A stretch of 64,000 nucleotides of DNA from Rhizobium leguminosarum (GCF_001679785.1 NZ_CP016288.1:62001-126000); one strand, 5' to 3'. Shown: positions 25,660-34,968, counted from the stretch's first letter. The notes: generated by a model from the sequence alone, not told the origin. Made by a program: numbers and translations.

Positions 25660-26148
25660 CTAGCGATCGACGTCCGCCTGTTCTTCCATCTCTTCGTCGA
25701 CAATCGAGCTGATGAGTGCAACCACACGACTGCGCACACGCGGCGGCAGCAACCGAATGTCCTCAATCAGTCGACGTCCTTCCGCGGTGGAAATATAAGC
25801 AATCCTCTCGTCGATCTCGGTTGTGAGTTGCTGGTCCTGAGAAGCTTCGGGATCTGGAAGGCCTTCAAAAAACTTTGAAACAGGTATCCTCAGGCAATTG
25901 GCAAGCTCATAGAGCATCGAGGCGCTGACGCGGTTCTTGCCGCTTTCATATTTCTGAACCTGCTGCAAACTGACGCCGATGCCGGCGCCCAGATCGCCGA
26001 GCGATACATTCGACTGCATCCGGCGAATACGGATCTGCTGCCCAACATGCAAGTCGACCGGATGCACCGACCCGCGTCCAATATTCGACTGCGCGGCTTT
26101 TGCTCGCCTCGACGATCGGATTTGGGCAGCTGCTATATGGCGATTCAT
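25660..26148 (-). CDS. PraR-like XRE transcriptional regulator
   Basis: A 162-residue protein with an HTH_XRE domain at about 35-90: HPVDLHVGQQIRIRRM, LGDLGAGIGVSLQQVQKYESGKNRVSAS and LYELANCLRIPVSKFFEGL. The match to the rhizobial PraR-type family (DIHVG..IR.RR; QKYE.G.NRV) is clear. The C-terminal tail (RRLIEDIRLLPPRVRSRVVAL) is conserved in that family. The start is uncertain; an in-frame ATG at 26175 is also possible. It converges with the CapA gene. It could act on its own promoter, where the dyad GTTCCGAGGAAC lies. Confidence 0.82.
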   Translation of the reverse strand: MNRHIAAAQIRSSRRAKAAQSNIGRGSVHPVDLHVGQQIRIRRMQSNVSLGDLGAGIGVSLQQVQKYESGKNRVSASMLYELANCLRIPVSKFFEGLPDPEASQDQQLTTEIDERIAYISTAEGRRLIEDIRLLPPRVRSRVVALISSIVDEEMEEQADVDR

Positions 26149-26525
26149 GTCGACACCCCGTGTGGAGAGTTTCATGCGGTGCGCCCCCGCTGAAAACTCG
26201 CTCAACCCACTGATCGGGGAGTTGGAAACCGTACACGACGGTCCTGTGGCCTTTAGTTCCGAGGAACCTGGACATACGCCACAGGCTCCTCGACCTAAGG
26301 TCAAGGAGTGTGATGCCGTTACGGCCGGCACCAACCGCGTGTAGGGGTTTCCACACCCCAGGGCAGCGCGTACTGCCTCGCCAAAAAAGATAGTTGAATT
26401 TGGCCCGGCGCGCAATCGAATTCGTTACAAGATTCAATGGCTTCACCCCAAGAGCGCGCGTTCGTTCTCAGAGCGGAAAACTCGAATTCGCCGGTGAAGT
26501 CATGAAAAAAGCTATTGGAGTGCGA
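26149..26525. other. Intergenic region upstream of the XRE gene
   Basis: 377 bases without a supported gene. The region holds a short perfect dyad, GTTCCGAGGAAC (26256-26267), about 110 bases before the XRE start, and a weaker stem GGGGT/ACCCC near 26345-26361. Short open frames on both strands lack ribosome sites and family features. The part near 26.5 kb is simply the downstream flank of the next minus-strand gene. Confidence 0.5.
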
Positions 26526-27932
26526 TCACGGAAATGGCCATTGCAGGCAATGTCTGCTCACCCTCCCGGAGGAATATGCCGCCATCAGTTCTGCCCATAG
26601 GGGATCCTGCGTGAAGCTAGATAGAGGTCCGGAGGCGTCGACGATGCTCTTCTGCCCAAATCGATCGAGAAGTGTTGAAATGCCACCCTGGCCAAGTGCA
26701 TTCAGTATTGAAAACGGTTCGTGTGGCGAGGAAATGACCCGGTGACCCCATGCGCCCGGCCGTTCGTCCTCTGATAGCGCGTTGAGCAGCTGGGCGTCAT
26801 GAGCGTTGCTCCTCAAAGCTTCGGAGAACGCCCAGCGCATCAAAGGATAATAGATCGCATGTCGACTTCCACCCAAAGCGCGCACGCCAGGCAGGATCGA
26901 TGTCACGATAAACATCAGCAGAAGGTTCGGCACAATCCGGCCAGTCTTGAGGGCCTCAAAAAGACTTGCCGGTGAAAATTCAACGCGGATATCATCCGCC
27001 CCCTTCGAGCGGAGAACGGCACCCTCGAGACAAAGCGGAAAAAGCCGCCCTTCGACGCAGCCCCAAAAGAAGTGCGTCGAGTTCTTCAGCCAACCCCGCC
27101 AAGCCGTATCGGCGAGCTGATCGATGCATAGAAGGAGCCGCCCGGCAAATGCACTGTCTTCGATCAGCCGGGTTCGCAGCCAAGACTGGTCGTCGGAAAG
27201 ATGGTCTGCGACCAGATCGGCCACATCGCTGTCGTCAAGCTGAAGAAAGTCGATCCGGCTGTCGAAATAGCACTTCCAAAGGCAAAGATTTGCGGCCTTG
27301 ATCGCTTCCGCCGCGGACGGAAATTCGCCTGTTGGCAAAATTTCGCGAAGGCGGGAAATTGCTTCCACGTCAGGTCCGGGTCTGTCAACATTTTGAAGTT
27401 GGAAGCTATAGCAGCTGTTTCTACCAAGAATGCTGTAGGGGATCATCTTACTACGCGACAGGCCAAAAACATTGATCGCATCGCCGTCAATTTGAAGCCA
27501 GGCTGGACCCTTGCGGCCCCGTTCGACGAACTTCACCGTCGTGCAAGCATACGAGATATAGCAAGTCCTGCCATGAGCGCAGAGTCCCATCAGGGAGAAC
27601 AAATGGGTATAGAATGCGTCCGGCTCGATCAACAGGTGGAGGTGGGGACCGGTCTGCAGCACAGGTGCGGCTTCCATTTCCCTTTGAAACCTCAATACCG
27701 CTTCAGCCGAAAAATCTTGACGCTGCGCAACGGTTCCGACCCACGACCGCAATTGCGACATGGCCTGGCTTCGCGCGGCGCACTCGGATTGGTCAGAGTC
27801 AACGGAAAAAACCGCTTTGGCGTAATCGTTCAGCGGTGCCTGCCCAAACTGACGGACCCACGGGAATAGCTCAAAAATGAGAGCCAAGACCTCTCCTTTG
27901 GATACTAATTCCGTGTTGATTGATGTCTCCAT
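26526..27932 (-). CDS. Unrecognised 468-residue protein of a cryptic cluster
   Basis: No family is recognised. The protein has no signal peptide. It contains an unusual Cys/Tyr-rich central segment (LCAHGRTCYISYACTTVKF) and a His-containing segment HLHLLIEPDAF. Trp- and Cys-rich stretches follow (AANLCLWKCYF, STHFFWGCVEG), ending with SSFTQDPLWAELMAAYSSG. The starting ATG lies two bases behind the stop of the MFS gene, so the two are co-transcribed. Its place next to an exporter, an AraC activator and a methyltransferase suggests a biosynthetic or modifying enzyme for an exported small molecule; this is inferred from context only. Confidence 0.65.
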   Translation of the reverse strand: METSINTELVSKGEVLALIFELFPWVRQFGQAPLNDYAKAVFSVDSDQSECAARSQAMSQLRSWVGTVAQRQDFSAEAVLRFQREMEAAPVLQTGPHLHLLIEPDAFYTHLFSLMGLCAHGRTCYISYACTTVKFVERGRKGPAWLQIDGDAINVFGLSRSKMIPYSILGRNSCYSFQLQNVDRPGPDVEAISRLREILPTGEFPSAAEAIKAANLCLWKCYFDSRIDFLQLDDSDVADLVADHLSDDQSWLRTRLIEDSAFAGRLLLCIDQLADTAWRGWLKNSTHFFWGCVEGRLFPLCLEGAVLRSKGADDIRVEFSPASLFEALKTGRIVPNLLLMFIVTSILPGVRALGGSRHAIYYPLMRWAFSEALRSNAHDAQLLNALSEDERPGAWGHRVISSPHEPFSILNALGQGGISTLLDRFGQKSIVDASGPLSSFTQDPLWAELMAAYSSGRVSRHCLQWPFP

Positions 27933-27934
27933 CC

Positions 27935-29170
27935 TCAGACAAGCCGGCTTTCCAGCGGCTCTCCCCCATCCATTCTGAAATAAAGGAAGAGTGCGACGGC
28001 GACCATCAACGTCCCGAACAACCCGAAAATCTGCGAGGGTAGAAACGCGTCTCCGATGACGGCAATGATGCCATACGCCACGAGCCCAATTGCAACACAG
28101 ATGGTGTGGATTTGGCTTCGTACCCGCCCTAGCAAGCCGATCGGAACAGTCGATTGAACCCGTACATCGATAAGAACCCGCGCCATATTGTAGCTCAGAC
28201 CCAGGACCATCATTTGAACGAGTGCGACCGGAAAGCTTTGGAGAACTAAGAAAACGGAAAGAATGATGCCAGCGAGCGCCAAATGGACAAGGACGGTCCC
28301 ACGCCGCGGAAGCGCGCTTCCGGAAAGAAACATTGCACAGCCCGCAATCGAGCCCAAGGCCCAACCGGCCTCGATGTATCCGAACTGCAGCGCTGACCCC
28401 TCGAGTTCATGGATCACGTATGCGGAGCCGAGTACGCTGACCAGCATGCCCATTGCATAGATCAACGCGTATATGACGGCGACAATCTTCAGCGGGTGCA
28501 GGGTGAAGGTCGTCGGCCAGAGATCGAGCCGACGTATGCTGGCTCTCTTCGAGCCGCGCTGAGAAAAAGAAAGCGGCTGTTGGCCGAGCATAGCCAGCAG
28601 CCCCAACAGCGACAGGCTGAAAAACGCGCCTGGCAGGAGAGGCGTTAGATCTCTCTCGATGACGGTGAGGGTGAACCCGGTCACGATCGCGGCGATCAAA
28701 TTGCCCGCCTGCATTGCGATATAGGAGACCGAATTGAATGAACTAAGATTTTCGGGGCGCTCGATAGATGGGATTATAGCCTGCAGCGCTGTCGAATAAG
28801 TTCTGTCGATGATCGCAAAGACGGTCCACGATAAGTAGAGAACAATGAGCGGGTCGCCGAACAAGAAGGCAAGTCCGGTCGACAACATCAGGACCAACCT
28901 GGACAGATCGCAACTGATACAGACGAGACGGCGGTCAAATCGGTCGACCAGCGCACCGCCGACATTGCTCGTCAGCAATTCGGCGGCACTGCCGAGCGCC
29001 AGAAGGACGGCAAGAGCGCTCGCGCTGTTGCTGACATCGGTGGCGATCCAAGCCGCCATCACGAAGTAGGCATTGCGGCCAGCTGCGGAAGCCACAACGC
29101 AGAACAGATAGATGCCGCGAGCGGCATACCGCCGAATCAGGCCGCCAACCAACATGCCCACTTCATCCAC
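27935..29170 (-). CDS. Major facilitator superfamily transporter
   Basis: A 411-residue protein with about twelve membrane helices. It carries the MFS signature GGALVDRFDRRLVCISCDLSR after helix 2 and a matching region in the second half. Such proteins with weak similarity to MFS_3/enterobactin-exporter types are drug, siderophore or metabolite exporters. The GTG start at 29170 is preceded by AGGAGGGAGT, a near-ideal ribosome site, so it is preferred over the ATG at 29155. It sits between the AraC gene and the unknown 468-residue gene on the same strand. Confidence 0.85.
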   Translation of the reverse strand: MDEVGMLVGGLIRRYAARGIYLFCVVASAAGRNAYFVMAAWIATDVSNSASALAVLLALGSAAELLTSNVGGALVDRFDRRLVCISCDLSRLVLMLSTGLAFLFGDPLIVLYLSWTVFAIIDRTYSTALQAIIPSIERPENLSSFNSVSYIAMQAGNLIAAIVTGFTLTVIERDLTPLLPGAFFSLSLLGLLAMLGQQPLSFSQRGSKRASIRRLDLWPTTFTLHPLKIVAVIYALIYAMGMLVSVLGSAYVIHELEGSALQFGYIEAGWALGSIAGCAMFLSGSALPRRGTVLVHLALAGIILSVFLVLQSFPVALVQMMVLGLSYNMARVLIDVRVQSTVPIGLLGRVRSQIHTICVAIGLVAYGIIAVIGDAFLPSQIFGLFGTLMVAVALFLYFRMDGGEPLESRLV

Positions 29171-29262
29171 ACTCCCTCCTGGCAGGTTCGTGATGACACG
29201 CTATTCCTCGCGATCGTCGGCGGCTTCCATGAATTTGATATTTTTTCTCGTTCAGAACCGGC

Positions 29263-30114
29263 CTATCCCCTCCACAGCGCCCGATATTCGGCGGGTGAAA
29301 ACCCGGTCTCGCGGCGAAACCTGGTCGAGAGGTGACTACCGCTGGAGTAGCCACAGGCGATCGCCACCTCTGTCACGGTCATCGTCGTCGCGCGGAGAAG
29401 GTCGCTCGCGCGTTCGAGGCGGCGCTGGTTATAAAAACCATACGGCGCCGAGCCTTGCGACTGCTTGAAAGCGCGCGAAAAATGCTCGTAGGTCACCCCC
29501 GCTTCTTGAGCGAGTGCGCGCACGCTCGGAGGTCGATCGATATGGGTGTCGATCCGCTCGATTACCCTCTTGAGAACCGCGGGAGATAGCCCTCCTCGAG
29601 ACACCCTGCCGGATGTGCGGGAGCGGCGTTGCAGAAGTCCAAAAATGGCCGCTAGATGCCCTTCAACGATCAAATCCCTTATGGAATCGTCGTGTGAAAG
29701 TTCGCCCGCAATTTGTCGCGCCAGGCATTGGATCGGCAGATCTCTAAAACCGAGTTCTGGACGCAAGGTGCCGATGCCGGTCAGCCTCGTAGACAGGTTG
29801 GCGAAAAACTCGCGCGCTACCGTTATCATAAGATAGCAGCCCTCGGCATCCCCTTCGTCCCAACCACTCCAACGACAGCCAGGCGGAATGTAAACGAGCG
29901 ACCCGTCTGAACGCGGAGTGAACTCAACTTTGCGCCCATCGAGGTAGTTTTCCCCGGATTTCGCGGCACCGCGGATGTTGAGGAAGAGCAGATGCTCATT
30001 CGCGACAACGTCGATAACCTGCCGTCCCAGGCCGCGCCGGCGAACAACATCGGCGCGGGCATTACTCCAAAGGCCTTGCTTGTGAAGGATGATCTCCCCT
30101 TCTGACTTCTTCAT
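29263..30114 (-). CDS. AraC-family transcriptional activator
   Basis: A 283-residue AraC-type activator. The C-terminal double helix-turn-helix spans about residues 185-283: SVRALAQEAGVTYEHFSRAFK for the first, then TEVAIACGYSSGSHLSTRFRRETGFSPAEYR, the family signature. The N-terminal half is a sensing domain resembling RhaS/cupin types (VYIPPGCRWSGWDEG). The chosen ATG has GAAAGA before it; an upstream in-frame start exists. It is divergent from the methyltransferase gene, and probably controls both arms of the cryptic cluster. Confidence 0.87.
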   Translation of the reverse strand: MKKSEGEIILHKQGLWSNARADVVRRRGLGRQVIDVVANEHLLFLNIRGAAKSGENYLDGRKVEFTPRSDGSLVYIPPGCRWSGWDEGDAEGCYLMITVAREFFANLSTRLTGIGTLRPELGFRDLPIQCLARQIAGELSHDDSIRDLIVEGHLAAIFGLLQRRSRTSGRVSRGGLSPAVLKRVIERIDTHIDRPPSVRALAQEAGVTYEHFSRAFKQSQGSAPYGFYNQRRLERASDLLRATTMTVTEVAIACGYSSGSHLSTRFRRETGFSPAEYRALWRG

Positions 30115-30407
30115 TCTTTCAGGTTGTATTGCTGGAACGATCCCCACTCGGATTGCTGCTCCCTTAAAAGATCGGCGTAGCAGCAATCGTATTCTCACCC
30201 GAAGTTGCTTACCAAACTTCTTTTAACCTGAGGTCGAATTTTATGTCAATTTCGTGAAAACCGATCAAAATCGTGGATGCGAAAACCTGATGATCCCGCT
30301 CATCTTACCGCCGAGCATCATCGCATAACGATCCAATGTGCACGATGCCCGATTCCTCCTGGAGGACGGGAAACCGCGATGGTGCGAGAGAAAGGCAGGT
30401 CTTTCGC
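30115..30407. promoter_or_regulatory. Divergent AraC/methyltransferase promoter region
   Basis: The region is AT-richer than its neighbours and contains two direct copies of GAAAACC in similar contexts (30256-30262 and 30281-30287, 25 bases apart). Direct repeats of this kind are how AraC-type proteins commonly bind. No convincing -35/-10 pair was fixed. Confidence 0.4.
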
Positions 30408-31421
30408 ATGCATGAATTTGACGACTTCATAGAGGAGTGCGACCGTGCACCTCGCCTCAACGAGCTTTCGGAATTTTTTTCGACAACCGCATCCGGTCAG
30501 GCCGGAATGCCTATCCGTCCTCCTCAGCTCGAACGCCGCTTCTTTCCGTTGGACTTGACGTCTAAGCGCTTTTCAGCTCTTCATCCGCTGCGCCAAGGCC
30601 CGTTCGATAAGCACTACCTCAGCAGCATCCCCTACCGCTTCGAAGAGGAGTGCCGAATGGGCAGTGCGATCCTCAGATATGCGCGCGCCAGAAAGGGGAA
30701 GCTGAATCTCTACACGTTAGGTACAGCCGAAGGGACGATGGCCCGTTTGATTGGCGAACTCGGCAAAGGCAGGGTCGAAACCCTATCGTGCAGCCCAAAC
30801 ATCGAGAACCTAAGAAGCTTCTATGCCTATGGGGTTCCTCCCCATGCGATGTTTTTCCACGGACCATTTCATCATCTGACATCTGAAAAGATCCGAGAAG
30901 ACGGCGAGCTTCGCAAGTTTGGCGGCGGCTTCGATATCATTGTCGAGGACACCACCTTCCAGATGTATTCGCCAAATCGCTTCGACCAAATTCGTTTTGT
31001 ATCGCAGCATCTCAAAGCCAACGGTCTGTTCATATTCGTCGAGAAGTTCAAGCACGAAGACGACGAGGAATATCGGCGGCGGGAACGGCAGAAGGACCAT
31101 GGTTTCAAGGCACGGTTTTTCAGCGCGCCCGATATTCGCGCGAAGGAAGAGACGGTTCTGACGCAAATGGATCGAAACGAAGTCAGCCTTCCGGAGATGA
31201 GCGAGACACTGCGCCGGTTTTTCGAACACTCGTTCGTCACCTGGAACAGCGGGAATTTTTACACGCTCGTCTCCAGCAACAGTCCAGAAAATCTCGACCT
31301 CTTCCTATCGAAGCTGCACCCGGCCGCCATACCGGCAGAATACGTTTATGATGACCTTCCTTATCGGCTTTACCCGGAATCGGAGGCAAGACGGCTGTCG
31401 GGGCGATCTTGGACTCTGTAG
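30408..31421 (+). CDS. Class I SAM-dependent methyltransferase-like protein
   Basis: A 337-residue protein. A central Rossmann-like region has a glycine-rich loop (NLYTLGTAEGTMARLIGEL), an acidic strand end (FDIIVEDTTFQMY) and a later strand (LKANGLFIFVEKF), matching class I methyltransferase motifs I, IV and post-IV. The N-terminal 100 residues (RRFFPLDLTSKRFSALH) are not recognised. The ATG at 30408 has AGGCAGG in front. It overlaps the following gene by one base (TAGTG). The substrate is unknown; the cluster context suggests tailoring of a metabolite exported by the MFS protein. Confidence 0.65.
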   Translation: MHEFDDFIEECDRAPRLNELSEFFSTTASGQAGMPIRPPQLERRFFPLDLTSKRFSALHPLRQGPFDKHYLSSIPYRFEEECRMGSAILRYARARKGKLNLYTLGTAEGTMARLIGELGKGRVETLSCSPNIENLRSFYAYGVPPHAMFFHGPFHHLTSEKIREDGELRKFGGGFDIIVEDTTFQMYSPNRFDQIRFVSQHLKANGLFIFVEKFKHEDDEEYRRRERQKDHGFKARFFSAPDIRAKEETVLTQMDRNEVSLPEMSETLRRFFEHSFVTWNSGNFYTLVSSNSPENLDLFLSKLHPAAIPAEYVYDDLPYRLYPESEARRLSGRSWTL

Positions 31422-32149
31422 TGATCGCTCTCAGACGCGATCCAATCGACTGCTGTACGACCTTGAGAGGCAAAGCTACTTTTAGCTTTGATTGCCAACT
31501 TATGAATACTAATGGGCACGTCCATTGCATATTTCGGAAAATCGGCTCCACGAGCTTTGTGATGTTCGAGAGAGATTGCCTCCTCCTGAGACGAATCCAT
31601 CCCTCGAGGGATCTTATGCTGGGGGATATCAACGACGACTTCGTTGAAACGTTAAAACAGTTGCGAGAACGCAGGGTCCGCTTTGGGTTCATCTCGGATC
31701 AAAGGGGAATGGATGCCGGCTCCCATGGGAAATCCGAGTTTGTGGCTCTGACGAGGGTGCTCGACGAGCTGCTGAGCGTTCGAGGGGCTTTGCCCGATTT
31801 CTGGATAGCATCGGGCGAGCTCCCGCAACGCCGCGGAACCGAATTTCAATATCGCAATGATCAGGAGCAGGCGCCTAGCGTCGACTTGATCTTGCGAGCG
31901 ATGAATTGGTACGGCGCTGACAAGGACAAGGCCGTTATCGTCGGACGCTCCGAAGCAGCTATTCTCGCCGCAAGCAACGCGAATGTCGCGAGCATTAAAT
32001 ATTCTCGCAGGAGAAGCAATCGAACCTGTACGATCGCCGTGGGAGCGAAAATCCACGAATGTGTTTCTCCATGTGAAGTCTCGGATCTTCGGGAGCTTGG
32101 CGCTGCAATCGAACAGAGATTGCGGTTGGGTCGTCGCTGGACAGCCTAA
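31421..32149 (+). CDS. HAD phosphatase homologue with degenerate catalytic motifs
   Basis: About 242 residues from a GTG that overlaps the upstream stop; the start is uncertain (a later ATG is at 31502). The region from VMFERDCLL through FGFISDQRGMDAG and LPDFWIASGE to AVIVGRSEAAILAASNANV aligns by eye with GmhB/HisB-N heptose- or histidinol-phosphate phosphatases. The nucleophile Asp of LDRDG is Glu here, the RKP lysine motif is replaced by QAPS, and the VGD metal Asp is Arg. It is therefore likely a non-catalytic relative. Coupling to the methyltransferase suggests a binding or scaffold role. Confidence 0.6.
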   Translation: MIALRRDPIDCCTTLRGKATFSFDCQLMNTNGHVHCIFRKIGSTSFVMFERDCLLLRRIHPSRDLMLGDINDDFVETLKQLRERRVRFGFISDQRGMDAGSHGKSEFVALTRVLDELLSVRGALPDFWIASGELPQRRGTEFQYRNDQEQAPSVDLILRAMNWYGADKDKAVIVGRSEAAILAASNANVASIKYSRRRSNRTCTIAVGAKIHECVSPCEVSDLRELGAAIEQRLRLGRRWTA

Positions 32150-32178
32150 GTGCCGGGGCAAGCTAACGACCGGATGGC

Positions 32179-34200
32179 TCAGCGGGTGCGGTCCCTGTCT
32201 TTTTCCTGAGGCGGGCGAAGCTTGATCGATTTTGGTATGTCGCGACCCCGCTGCTGGGGTTTCGGGCGCTCCCGATTCGAACGATCCGTTTCGGGACCGT
32301 CATGCTCGGCATTGGAGCGGCCGATGCGCAATGCGTCAAGAGAGCGGTTGTTCGAACTCTTGTTGATCACCCCCTGCTCCGCAACATGATCGCGACCGGC
32401 AACCGACTTGGTTTCCAGGCTGTCCGAACTGCGCTTATCCCTGCCAGACTCCGTTCGGTCTCGGTTCTTGGCAACGCGTGAATCGAGCTGCAGCCCGACG
32501 ACCTTGCCGATGATCTTGGTTGCCTGCTCGAAGATCAGCCGATCAGACGGATTGGCAATCTTGGCGGCAACGCTGAGCGCGGTGTTCGCCAGCGTTTCCT
32601 TGGCTGCCTTGGCCTGGGTGGCAGTGATGGGGGTGGACCGTAGCATGTGCTCTTTGCCTTTCTCTCGTGTGGGATCACGGCCTTCGCGGACCGCTGTTTC
32701 AAGCCTTCCGTATTCGCGTCGAAGCCCGATGGACAGATCCTGGCTGAGTTCTCGCGCGGTGCTCGGTGCACCGCGGTCCTTCGCAATTCCTTCCAGCATC
32801 CGAATGACGTGCCCGACGGAATGCCGGCTCTGTTCGAGCCGCGTCTTGGCCTCCTCACGCTTCGGCGCCGTCGGAGTGTCGCGGAGCTTGGACATTACCT
32901 TTTCGCCGACGTTTGATGGTGCCATTGCTCCCATCCGGTGAAACATCTCCCATTCCCATCGTTTGACCGGCGGCGGCCCCGCCCGTTCGATGCGCTTCTG
33001 CCGATCAATCGGAATGCCGCGCTCACGTGCCTTGTCGGCGAAACGAATCCGCCATTCGCTGAAGTCGCGGATATTTGGGTTGAGCATCTTTCCGCTCGCG
33101 TTGCGCAGCGCAACGAGGACATGCAGGTGCGGATGCTTTCCGAGGTCGTTGCGATTATGGACGGCATAGGCATAGCGGTGGCCTGCAAACTGTTCCCTCA
33201 GAAAATCGCGTCCTGCGAGAATGAACCGGTCGCGATCGACATTGGCCGGTCCCGATAGCAACAGGTGCATAAAATCCCGCGGCTGGCGGGTCTGCATCAG
33301 AGCGCCGACGACGTTGCCCTCGGCCGTCAGTTCCTTATGGTCCTTGGTGGTGACTTCGCGCCGTTCCCCACCAAGCTCGTAACGGCCGCTCTTGCCAGGC
33401 CGGTCTCTAAGGTGAGTTTTCGTCGACAGCGTTACCTCCGCGCCGGCCCGTTGCATGGCATGCAGGGTGGCTGTCAGGCCTTTTGGTCCAGAGGAGAATT
33501 CGGCCGGGTAGCGCGAAACTGGAGTGATCCCGGCGCCGCGCAAAGCCCTGTCCAGCCGCTCGTCGATCGCATGGACATTATCGATTTCCGCGAGGATACG
33601 GTTGGCGCTGCTTCGATCCGACCTGTCCTTCTTCTCATGGGCAATCACCAATGCAAAATGGAGACGGGTTCCACCCTTCACACCCTCGCTGAGGCTGAAG
33701 GCATAGGTTCGATTGGTGTCGCCCGGCCGACGAAACCCATCGTCCGCTAGCGAACCGACAGCGCGCGCGATGTCTTTGCGGTCGCCCTTTTCAAGCTCGT
33801 AAGTCAGACGGAGAACGTCCTGGCTACCTTTCCGGTTGCTAAACTCCCTCTCCCAGGACCGGACGGCGGCACTGAGATCGGTGACCTCGCGACCGTCCTG
33901 GTCGCGCGCTCTCTCTTCCTTGCTTTGATAGGCGAGGACGTTGCGGGCCGAACTCGCGCCGGCACCATAAGACAAGACCTTGACGACGACCGCATTGTTG
34001 CCGGCCGCGCGGCTTAACGCCGAGGCAGCGCCCGGATGTTTGATTGAGGGCAAGCCAGATTTCGTAAAGGTCGGCCGCTTCGCTGATCCGCCGCCACCGC
34101 CCCCGCGCCGCCGCAACTCGTCTTCGATAAGATCGAAGTAGCTCGGCAGCCGACGACCTTCCGGTCTAGACGCGGAGCGACTTCTGGACAGGTCGTTCAT
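32179..34200 (-). CDS. Conjugative relaxase (MobP/VirD2-like)
   Basis: A 673-residue relaxase that would nick oriT and pilot the strand. The N-terminal part is basic and Gly-rich. The catalytic region includes AYAVHNRNDLGKHPHLHVLV with the HxHxH-type histidines of HUH relaxases, following RDFMHLLLSGPANVDRDRF, also relaxase-like. A candidate catalytic Tyr lies further N-terminal. The C-terminal third is charged and low in structure (DRTESGRDKRSSDSLETK), as in secretion-signal tails of T4SS substrates. AGGAA precedes the ATG. It overlaps the accessory gene by 35 bases. Partner to the VirB/VirD4 system at 56-64 kb. Confidence 0.85.
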   Translation of the reverse strand: MNDLSRSRSASRPEGRRLPSYFDLIEDELRRRGGGGGGSAKRPTFTKSGLPSIKHPGAASALSRAAGNNAVVVKVLSYGAGASSARNVLAYQSKEERARDQDGREVTDLSAAVRSWEREFSNRKGSQDVLRLTYELEKGDRKDIARAVGSLADDGFRRPGDTNRTYAFSLSEGVKGGTRLHFALVIAHEKKDRSDRSSANRILAEIDNVHAIDERLDRALRGAGITPVSRYPAEFSSGPKGLTATLHAMQRAGAEVTLSTKTHLRDRPGKSGRYELGGERREVTTKDHKELTAEGNVVGALMQTRQPRDFMHLLLSGPANVDRDRFILAGRDFLREQFAGHRYAYAVHNRNDLGKHPHLHVLVALRNASGKMLNPNIRDFSEWRIRFADKARERGIPIDRQKRIERAGPPPVKRWEWEMFHRMGAMAPSNVGEKVMSKLRDTPTAPKREEAKTRLEQSRHSVGHVIRMLEGIAKDRGAPSTARELSQDLSIGLRREYGRLETAVREGRDPTREKGKEHMLRSTPITATQAKAAKETLANTALSVAAKIANPSDRLIFEQATKIIGKVVGLQLDSRVAKNRDRTESGRDKRSSDSLETKSVAGRDHVAEQGVINKSSNNRSLDALRIGRSNAEHDGPETDRSNRERPKPQQRGRDIPKSIKLRPPQEKDRDRTR

Positions 34201-34558
34201 CGTGGTTCCTGATCAGGTCGGCGATAAAGGTGGAGGGCCGGATAAAGGCAGCGTCGCGGATGGCATCAAGAGCGCGCATGACTTCTTCGAGCTGATGCGC
34301 GATCGCTTTGGTACTTTCGGCATGCACACTCTCCTCAGAGAGGAACTCCTCGTTCCGAAAAGCAAGTTCGCGCAGAAACTGGTGCATGTTCGCCAGCTGC
34401 CGGTCGTGCTCCTCGAGCATCGCCGGAATGTGCATGATCTCCCTGGTGACAATGAGCTTGGCGACAATGTTGACGGAGACATCGAGCCTGCGGGCAAGGG
34501 CGTCGAGATTGCTTAAGATCTGAGCAGGCAGCCGGAACATGATGGCCGGGTCGCGCAT
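34166..34558 (-). CDS. Relaxosome accessory protein (MobC-like)
   Basis: A 130-residue protein beginning MRDPAIMFRLPAQILSNLDAL, the first beta strand and helix of a ribbon-helix-helix type DNA-binding region. A long coiled-coil-like helix (LEEHDRQLANMHQFLREL) follows. It overlaps the relaxase start by 35 bases and is separated by three bases from the RHH-protein stop. Proteins in this position help the relaxase bind oriT. The assignment is by position and fold pattern. Confidence 0.65.
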   Translation of the reverse strand: MRDPAIMFRLPAQILSNLDALARRLDVSVNIVAKLIVTREIMHIPAMLEEHDRQLANMHQFLRELAFRNEEFLSEESVHAESTKAIAHQLEEVMRALDAIRDAAFIRPSTFIADLIRNHDERPVQKSLRV

Positions 34559-34561
34559 CGA

Positions 34562-34963
34562 CTACAGCCCCCTCGCCTTCAGAGCCTCGACAATCAGCCG
34601 GTGCGTCGCCGATGAAAGCTGCTCGTGGCGCTCCAACGAAACCCGGAAAATCTTCGTCAGCACGTCGTCATCGAGATATAGCGAGATGCGCTTCCGTTTC
34701 GTGGTGTCCCCTGCCGCTGTGGTTCCCTTGGCGGCCAATCGCCCACGTCGTCGATTGTTGTCGGGAGTGTGGACGTCCGGTGACCTGACGTCGGGCGTGA
34801 CGCTCTCACTCTGCTCTTCAAGAGCCTCATCGGGCATCAGCGTTTCAAGGTCGATATTAGTCGGCATATAGGAGGTGGCGGTCTCTACCACGTCCTTCGC
34901 CTGATCCTCTCTCGAGCGGGCAAGGGCTAGAATGTTGCCGGTTGGTGTTCTTTCGCCTGCCAT
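34562..34963 (-). CDS. Ribbon-helix-helix protein next to ParA
   Basis: A 133-residue protein. The first 80 residues are acidic and poorly ordered (EALEEQSESVTPDVRSPD). The C-terminal 50 form a ribbon-helix-helix motif (KRKRISLYLDDDVLTKIFRVSLER). It starts five bases after the ParA stop, the usual place of a ParB/ParG-like partner, and precedes the relaxosome gene. It may serve both partition and mobilisation control. Confidence 0.68.
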   Translation of the reverse strand: MAGERTPTGNILALARSREDQAKDVVETATSYMPTNIDLETLMPDEALEEQSESVTPDVRSPDVHTPDNNRRRGRLAAKGTTAAGDTTKRKRISLYLDDDVLTKIFRVSLERHEQLSSATHRLIVEALKARGL

Positions 34964-34968
34964 CGCGT

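Noticed and set aside
26345..26361. Short GGGGT/ACCCC stem as a terminator
   Set aside because: Only five pairs, with no T-run and no gene ending close by on the right strand.
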